DNA from: Myxococcales bacterium
GTDB lineage: Bacteria > Myxococcota_A > Polyangia > Haliangiales > Haliangiaceae
NCBI GenBank assembly: GCA_016706545.1
Contig: JADJJK010000030.1
Span: 1-64,000 of the forward strand
DNA: 64,000 nt
Direction of reading: 5' to 3'
Shown: piece after piece, positions 59,901-64,000 of the stretch
Layout of the letters: each line of letters opens with the position of its first letter
Numbering within the stretch: the first letter of the stretch is position 1
Notes under the pieces: model-generated
Told to the model about the DNA's origin: nothing
What the model saw: only the letters and a program-made list of their open reading frames with translations
Database searches by the model: none
Program-made: the position numbers and the translations under genes

Positions 59901-60613
59901 AAGCGGGGCGCTTCGTGTACGGCGGACCGGGGGAATCGCCGTCGCGCTGGTGGGGCGAGCCGGACTACGATCAGCCCGAGGTGGAGCTCGAGCTGCCAGC
60001 CTTCGCCATGGACCGCACCGAGGTCTCCAACGCGCGGTTCGCGCCGTTTGCGCGCATCGAGCACCTGACCGGGTATCCGGCGCCGGTCTACAGCAACGAG
60101 CCGCTGCATGACCGGGATGCAGATCCGCAGTCGCCGGTGACCGAGATCAACGCCTTTCATGCGCGCGCCTTCTGCCGCTACCTGGGCAAAGACCTGCCCA
60201 CCGATCATCAGTGGGTGAAGGCCGCGCGCGGCGGCCTCACCGTGCGTGGCAAGCCCAATCCGATGCCCCGTCGGCTCTTTCCCTGGGGCGCCCAGCTGCG
60301 GCGTGAATGCGTGAACCTGCTCGATCCGCTCGATCCGCCGCCGGAGGATGGCTTTGGCTGGGTGGCGCCGGTCGATGCGTTCGCCTGCGGCGCCAGCCCG
60401 TATGGCATCCTCAACCTGTCGGGGAACGTGCAGGAGCCGATCTCACGAGTCGGGCAGGCAGATCTGGACAACCCGCATCACATCATGCGCGGCGGCGGCC
60501 CCGATTCGCCGCCGGAGCTCGAGCACGGCTCGACGATCTTCATCAATCATCGCAACCCGCGCAACTTCAACTACACGATCGGCGTTCGCTGCGCGGGCGC
60601 GCCGGTGAAGTAG
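56996..60613 (+). CDS. Ser/Thr kinase-nSTAND1-TM-FGE-like fusion protein
   Basis: A 1205-aa fusion. An acidic repeat (residues 46-67) precedes a kinase: glycine loop LGRGGSGVV, Lys130, VVHCDLKPSNV (Cys replaces the usual Arg of HRD), and VVDFGIA (236-238). Then an nSTAND1 module: GPYPGISPFDEERARFFFGRDDEV lead-in, Walker A GPSGVGKSS (401-409), Walker B VLLAVDQLEEAF. A helix-rich part ends WEKRGKLEADTYRRDQLV, then one TM segment near residues 801-825. The C-terminus (about 960-1205) is a formylglycine-generating-enzyme-like domain (GNVQEPISRVG, HHIMRGGG, YTIGVRCAG) lacking the canonical GNVWEW and active-site Cys. Probably a transmembrane signalling switch. Start ATG 56996. Confidence 0.9.
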   Translation: MERTHEENAAAHDGDPPEDGEKTADPPADREAPGNGNIGAPPDGADDEDDEDDEDGPDGVDDEDGADSAAVDRTFTLNAPDALRPHAGLQEPAAGTVIGNYQIRNVLGRGGSGVVMLAREKNLNRSAALKLIAKGPHSARFMTEARIIAMLHHPNIVNLWDYGEDGGLLYLALQYVEGTTLQERMREAAMAPDECFRVLRDIADALEHAHANNVVHCDLKPSNVMIGRDGCVRVVDFGIAQTESAGAAGGTPDWMAPEQARRPAVAALTDRVDTWALGLLAYQLLTGEHALGATAAERRALLLDDSREPELCMPSSTPPLILDLVARALRRTPELRPSMAECKRVLGEVIDGRGEGFFEDGPYPGISPFDEERARFFFGRDDEVNAFLDRLRHVPCLPIGGPSGVGKSSFLHAGVVPRLRARERWLVLSVRPGDDPVGALARELVRAAAPITGPGAGLEVQRQQMRELRADLLETPALLAGRLATLAALHRARVLLAVDQLEEAFTQCTSAHERGQFLTMLLDAVDHPSDPMRIVFTVRDDHVGKLPVREVYMLPPLRLSHLRRTIVEPLGRCQYKFDDPAVVDDLIREAGASSSADLPLLQFACRMLWDGRDRATRTLLRSTYNEMGGVAGALARYADRAVSALNEHDGRTARALLLQLVSGATRRTVPRERLLELVGGEAGPLIDRLLAARLLVQRTEEDAQGPVIEIAHESLLHKWGQLSRWLRESQAERQFLDKLDEDASLWEKRGKLEADTYRRDQLVGTRQVQRELGVTLSERLEGFVAAGEARVRAGRRRRRIRILAALAVLLLTSIPLLVAVVRYLAREALIDVNAGTVELAITAYDWVEGRPRPVPIGELPELTVRLFGARQGGQRTTQDLEEPGEPLPVEMIRIEREPGDLLTRVDRVTAPGGLVFLEITGRGRRGQSCAASWIRLQAFPGYGGKRRIPRWNLEVPTCQSSAADMVEIEAGRFVYGGPGESPSRWWGEPDYDQPEVELELPAFAMDRTEVSNARFAPFARIEHLTGYPAPVYSNEPLHDRDADPQSPVTEINAFHARAFCRYLGKDLPTDHQWVKAARGGLTVRGKPNPMPRRLFPWGAQLRRECVNLLDPLDPPPEDGFGWVAPVDAFACGASPYGILNLSGNVQEPISRVGQADLDNPHHIMRGGGPDSPPELEHGSTIFINHRNPRNFNYTIGVRCAGAPVK
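57124..57189. repeat. 9-bp acidic repeats near the kinase N-terminus
   Basis: GACGACGAA/GACGAAGAC units with a 9-bp period, then degenerate copies, encode DDEDDEDDEDGPDGVDDEDG in the kinase fusion. Like the activator's DDS tail, it makes a terminal acidic tract. Confidence 0.85.
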
Positions 60614-60711
60614 CGGCCAAAGGCGAAAAAGGCGAAGCACGGCAAGCGCCGACGATGGTTTCGTCGCGCGAAGACTTCCTGTGCCCGGCCTCGGAGAGGC
60701 ATGCTCGCGAG

Positions 60712-61698
60712 ATGAACGTCCTGGTCATCGGCGGCAACCGGTTCATGGGCCTGTCGCTGGTGTGGCGCCTGCTGCTGGCCGGGGAGAAGGTCACGGTGCT
60801 CAGCCGCGGCCTGTCAGGCGACCCCTTCGGCGCGCGGGTGGAGCGGCTGGTCGCCGATCGCGCGACCGACAGCTTCGAGCTCGCGCTTGCAGGCCGCAGC
60901 TTCGATCGGGTGGTCGACTTCGTCGGCTTCACCAAGGAGGAGCTGGAGCGGGCGGTGCGCGTCCTGTCCGGGCGGGTGGGGCACTATGTCTTCATCTCGA
61001 CCGGGCAGGTGTACCTGGTGCGCGAGGGTTGCGCCGTGCCGTCCCGCGAGGCGGACTACGCCGGGCCGGTGATGGCGGCGCCGCCAACGCCAGCGGACCA
61101 CGAGGACTGGGCCTATGGCGTCGGCAAGCGCGCGGCCGAGGACGTGCTGGCGGCGGCGGACCTGCCCTCGACGCGGCTGCGCCTGCCCATGGTCAACGGC
61201 GAGGGCGATCCGAAACGCCGGATCGAGAGCTACCTTTGGCGGCTACTCGATGGCGGTCCGCTCGTGTTCTCGCACGGCGCGTCCATCGCGCGCCACGTCT
61301 ACCGCGGCGCGGTGGTGGCCGCCATCGCGCGCATCCTCGAGTCGCCGCCGCCGCCTGGCCAGGCCTTCAACCTGGCGCAGGCCGAGCAGCCGACGGTGCG
61401 TGAGCTCTTGCGCGAGCTCGCGTCGCGCGTTGGCTCGCGGGCTCCCTTGATCGAGCGACCACCGGAGGTGATGGAGCGCGCCGGCCTCTCGGTGCGCGCG
61501 GCCTCTCCGTTCTCGAGTCGGTGGATGTCACACCTGGATCCATCGCGAGCGGTCGCCGAGCTGGGGTTCTCCCACCCGCCGCTGGGCGCGGTCCTCGACT
61601 CCATCATCGCGAGCTTGCTCTCGGCCTGGCCGGCCTCGCCGCCTCCGGGCTACGCGCAACGCGACGCAGAGCTCGCGCTGGCGCGCGCCAGCGAGTGA
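60712..61698 (+). CDS. NAD-dependent epimerase/dehydratase family protein
   Basis: A 328-aa extended SDR. Rossmann motif VLVIGGNRFMGLSL (residues 3-16), RVVDFVGFTKEELERAV, the strand YVFISTGQVYLV, WAYGVGKRAAED with the catalytic Tyr-x-x-x-Lys, RLRLPMVNGEGDP, and HVYRGAVVAAIAR, as in atypical SDR sugar-nucleotide or RmlD-like enzymes. The substrate is not clear; the GGNRFMG box resembles plastid mRNA-binding SDR/CSP41-like epimerases. It follows the kinase/STAND fusion after 98 bp on the same strand; a weak GCGAG lies before ATG 60712. Confidence 0.82.
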   Translation: MNVLVIGGNRFMGLSLVWRLLLAGEKVTVLSRGLSGDPFGARVERLVADRATDSFELALAGRSFDRVVDFVGFTKEELERAVRVLSGRVGHYVFISTGQVYLVREGCAVPSREADYAGPVMAAPPTPADHEDWAYGVGKRAAEDVLAAADLPSTRLRLPMVNGEGDPKRRIESYLWRLLDGGPLVFSHGASIARHVYRGAVVAAIARILESPPPPGQAFNLAQAEQPTVRELLRELASRVGSRAPLIERPPEVMERAGLSVRAASPFSSRWMSHLDPSRAVAELGFSHPPLGAVLDSIIASLLSAWPASPPPGYAQRDAELALARASE

Positions 61699-61792
61699 CG
61701 CGGCGGGCGGCGATCTCCGTGGCACCCTCGCAGGCGGCGTTCGCGCGCGCAGATCTTGGGGCCCGCCGGGGCAGCGCGGGTATCATGGGGCG

Positions 61793-64000
61793 ATGACCCG
61801 GAGCTCTTCCCAGGAGCACGACGCGCCTGGCACGGCCTCGTATCAGCCCGCCAGCGCTGGCTCCGTGGTGCCGACCGCGCTCGCGGTGCCGCCGCCGTCG
61901 CCGCCCGAGCTGGAGCGCGAGGTCGCGCTGTCGCGGCTCAAGGGGCGGTTGTTCGCGCGGGAGCGGCCGGTGACCCTGGGCCGCTACCACCTCCTCGAGA
62001 TGGTGGGCAAGGGCGGCATGGGCGTGGTGTGGGGCGCGTGGGATCCACAGCTCGAGCGCCGGGTGGCGATCAAGGTCATGCAGCCGACGGTGTCGGCGAC
62101 GCGCGAGCGCATGCTCATCGAGGGACAGGCGCTGGCCAAGCTGTCGCATCCAAACGTGGTGCCGATCTACGACGTCGGCGTCATCGACGATCGGGTCTAC
62201 CTGGTGATGGAGTGGGTGCGCGGTGAGAGCCTGCGCGAGTACGCGCGCGCGCCGCGCCACTGGCGGGACCTGGTGGCGGTGTACCGGCAAGCAGGGGAGG
62301 GGCTCCTGGCGGCGCACGACGCCGGGCTCATCCACCGCGACTTCAAGCCGGACAACGCGATCCGCGGCGAGGACGGCCGGGTGCGGGTGCTGGACTTTGG
62401 GCTGGCGCGCGGGGAGGTGCGCAGCGACGCCGCGGCGCCAGGCGACGGCGCCGTCGAGCCGTCGCCAGCAGGTGCGCCGCTGACCGTGGGCGCTGGCACG
62501 CCGCGCTACATGGCGCCCGAGCAGGTCACCGGCGAGATGCTCACGGCGGCGGCTGATCAATACGCGTTTTGCGTCTCGCTGCGCGAGGCGCTGACCCAGC
62601 GAAGTCCGGAAGTCGGACGCTTCGTGGCGCGGACCCGGGAGCTGACCCGGCGCCTGCGATCGGGCGCGCGGCCCGCGGCGTCGACCCGGCCGGCTCCGGC
62701 GGCGGCGCCCTTGCCGCGGTACCTGGCCAGCGCGCTCGAGCGCGGCAGCAGCGCGCTGGTCGCCGCGCGGTACCCGTCGCTGCGCGAGCTGCTGGACGCG
62801 CTGGAGCGCGATCCGGTGCGGCGCTGGCGCTGGCGCGGCCTGGGTGCCGCGGCGGTGGCCACCGCCGCGGCGGCGTTCGCGCTGGGACGCTCCGGCGCGG
62901 CGAGCGCGCCAGACCCCTGCACCGGCGGTGAGGCGGAGCTGGTGGCGGTGTGGTCGCCCCAGCGCGTGGCGACGATCCAGCACCACCTGGAGACCATGGG
63001 TGGGTATGGCCGCGAGCAAGCGCCCGGGGTGCTGCGCGACCTGGGGCAAGCGGCGCGCGGGTGGACCGAGTCCTATCAACAGGCCTGCAGCGCGCATCAG
63101 CGCGCGGAGCTGACGTCGGAGCTATACCAGCGCCGGCTCGGCTGTCTGGTGCGCACCAAGGTGGCGCTGGGGACCGCCATCGAGGTGCTGGGCCAGACCC
63201 GCCGCGACGGGCTGGACAACGCCCTTTTGGCGGCGCGCTCGCTGCCGGACGCCACGCTGTGCGCGCAGGAGGACGCCACCCAGCTCGCGCCACCGCCGGC
63301 TGCCATCGCGGCGCGGCTGCCGCCGGTGATCGCGTCCATCGAGCGCGCGCGCATCCTGGCGGTGGCGGTGCATCCGGATGCCGCGGCGGTGGCGGCCGCC
63401 GCGGCGAGGGACGCGGCGCACCTTGGGTATGCGCCGGTCGCGGCGCGGGCTCAGCTCGTCCTTGGCGCGTCGAGGCAGGGCTCGCGCGCTGGGACCCCGC
63501 CGAGGTGGCGCTGGGCAAGGCGCTGGAGGGCGCAGTCGAGGCGGGCGACGATCGCGGCGCGGTGGAGGCGTTCGCGCGGCTGCTCTGGGTCGCCTCGCGC
63601 CGAGATCGCCCGGTGGACGGCGCCTCCATCATCGAGCTGGTGGCGCGGCGCACCGGGCCCGCCGGCGCCTTTGGGCGGGCCCTGCTCTACAACAACCTCG
63701 CCACCCGCCAGCTCGCGCGCGCCGATCGCGCAGGCGCGCGGCGGTACCTCGAGGCGGCGCAGGCCGAGATCTCGGCACAACGCGGTCCGGTGGATCTCGA
63801 GCTCGTCAGCGTGGCGCAGAACCTGGTGCTGGTGGCAGAGCGCGCCCCGGAGCGCGAGCGGCTCGCCAGCGCGGTGGTCGAGGCCACCGCGCGCGCGCTG
63901 GGTGAGCATCACGTCAAGACGCTGGTGGCGCGGGTGCTCGAGGCCAACGAGACCGCCGAGCTGGGGCTCGCGCGGCAGCGCTTCGCCGCCACCTGCGACA
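61793..64000 (+). CDS. Ser/Thr protein kinase with TM and TPR-like tail, frameshifted, incomplete at right edge
   Basis: From ATG 61793 a Pkn-type kinase: glycine loop VGKGGMGVVWGAW, Lys in VAIKVMQP, LSHPNVVPIYDVGV, LIHRDFKPDNAI and LDFGLARG, PRYMAPEQV. The activation segment is lengthened by an Ala/Pro insertion, and the C-lobe seems shortened: after QYAFCVSLREAL the text passes to a linker. One TM helix (AAAVATAAAAFALG) is followed by an extracytoplasmic helical tail (DPCTGGEAELVAVWSPQRV, YQRRLGCLVRTKVAL) as in many myxobacterial kinases with TPR ends. Near 63466 the frame shifts by one missing base; the next frame continues as ARWDPAEVALGKALEGAV and ALLYNNLATRQLARADRAG. It runs beyond the window end. 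Confidence 0.82.
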   Translation, partial: MTRSSSQEHDAPGTASYQPASAGSVVPTALAVPPPSPPELEREVALSRLKGRLFARERPVTLGRYHLLEMVGKGGMGVVWGAWDPQLERRVAIKVMQPTVSATRERMLIEGQALAKLSHPNVVPIYDVGVIDDRVYLVMEWVRGESLREYARAPRHWRDLVAVYRQAGEGLLAAHDAGLIHRDFKPDNAIRGEDGRVRVLDFGLARGEVRSDAAAPGDGAVEPSPAGAPLTVGAGTPRYMAPEQVTGEMLTAAADQYAFCVSLREALTQRSPEVGRFVARTRELTRRLRSGARPAASTRPAPAAAPLPRYLASALERGSSALVAARYPSLRELLDALERDPVRRWRWRGLGAAAVATAAAAFALGRSGAASAPDPCTGGEAELVAVWSPQRVATIQHHLETMGGYGREQAPGVLRDLGQAARGWTESYQQACSAHQRAELTSELYQRRLGCLVRTKVALGTAIEVLGQTRRDGLDNALLAARSLPDATLCAQEDATQLAPPPAAIAARLPPVIASIERARILAVAVHPDAAAVAAAAARDAAHLGYAPVAARAQLVLGASRQGSRAGTPPRWRWARRWRAQSRRATIAARWRRSRGCSGSPRAEIARWTAPPSSSWWRGAPGPPAPLGGPCSTTTSPPASSRAPIAQARGGTSRRRRPRSRHNAVRWISSSSAWRRTWCWWQSAPRSASGSPARWSRPPRARWVSITSRRWWRGCSRPTRPPSWGSRGSASPPPAT

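Overview
The window is very GC-rich (about 70%) and dense with genes on both strands. It contains a MYXO-CTERM sorting signal, four serine/threonine kinases or kinase fusions, an FHA sigma-54 activator, and WD40/STAND multidomain proteins. This points to a myxobacterium (Myxococcota), plausibly near Kofleriaceae/Haliangiales or Polyangiales; the family is a guess. No rRNA, tRNA, CRISPR array or prophage was seen.

Left edge to 13.9 kb: a broken DUF222/HNH gene fused to a transposase remnant, a frameshifted SDR epimerase, a BNR-repeat secreted protein with a MYXO-CTERM tail, exonuclease III, small proteins, a frameshifted YfhO-like membrane protein, an M20 peptidase, a ketopantoate-reductase-like enzyme, two overlapping MBL-fold hydrolases, and a TetR regulator divergent from a ferritin-like diiron protein with a clear palindrome between them.

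13.9-26.2 kb: the most interesting metabolic locus. On the minus strand, in transcription order, lie a class III aminotransferase, an inositol-monophosphatase-family phosphatase, a zinc alcohol dehydrogenase, a GH35-like glycosidase, a HAD phosphatase, a MATE exporter and a 4-alpha-glucanotransferase. The first three are the gabT1-yktC1-gutB1 signature of azasugar (1-deoxynojirimycin/nojirimycin type) biosynthesis, so I read this as a candidate myxobacterial iminosugar cluster. A GlgX-type debranching enzyme is divergent from it, across a repeat-rich intergenic region.

26.3-43.5 kb: a kinase with a PEGA-like segment and a TonB-like C-terminus, BolA, threonine catabolism (tdh-kbl), an overlapping sugar-phosphate operon (PGI-transaldolase fusion, 6-phosphogluconolactonase, glucokinase), a lipoprotein beta-propeller, a subtilase, and an acyl-CoA operon (SDR, enoyl-CoA hydratase, BKACE).

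43.7-64 kb: signalling and putative conflict proteins. These are a TIR-like/nSTAND1/WD40 protein (1385 aa), a shorter TIR-like/nSTAND1 paralogue, a caspase-TIR protein, an S41 protease, a sigma-54 activator divergent from a kinase/nSTAND1/FGE-like fusion (1205 aa), another epimerase, and a kinase that runs off the right end. Two genome-level oddities run through the window: short tandem repeats of 9 bp (or 18 bp) period at gene ends and linkers, and several apparent single-base frameshifts in GC-rich runs.
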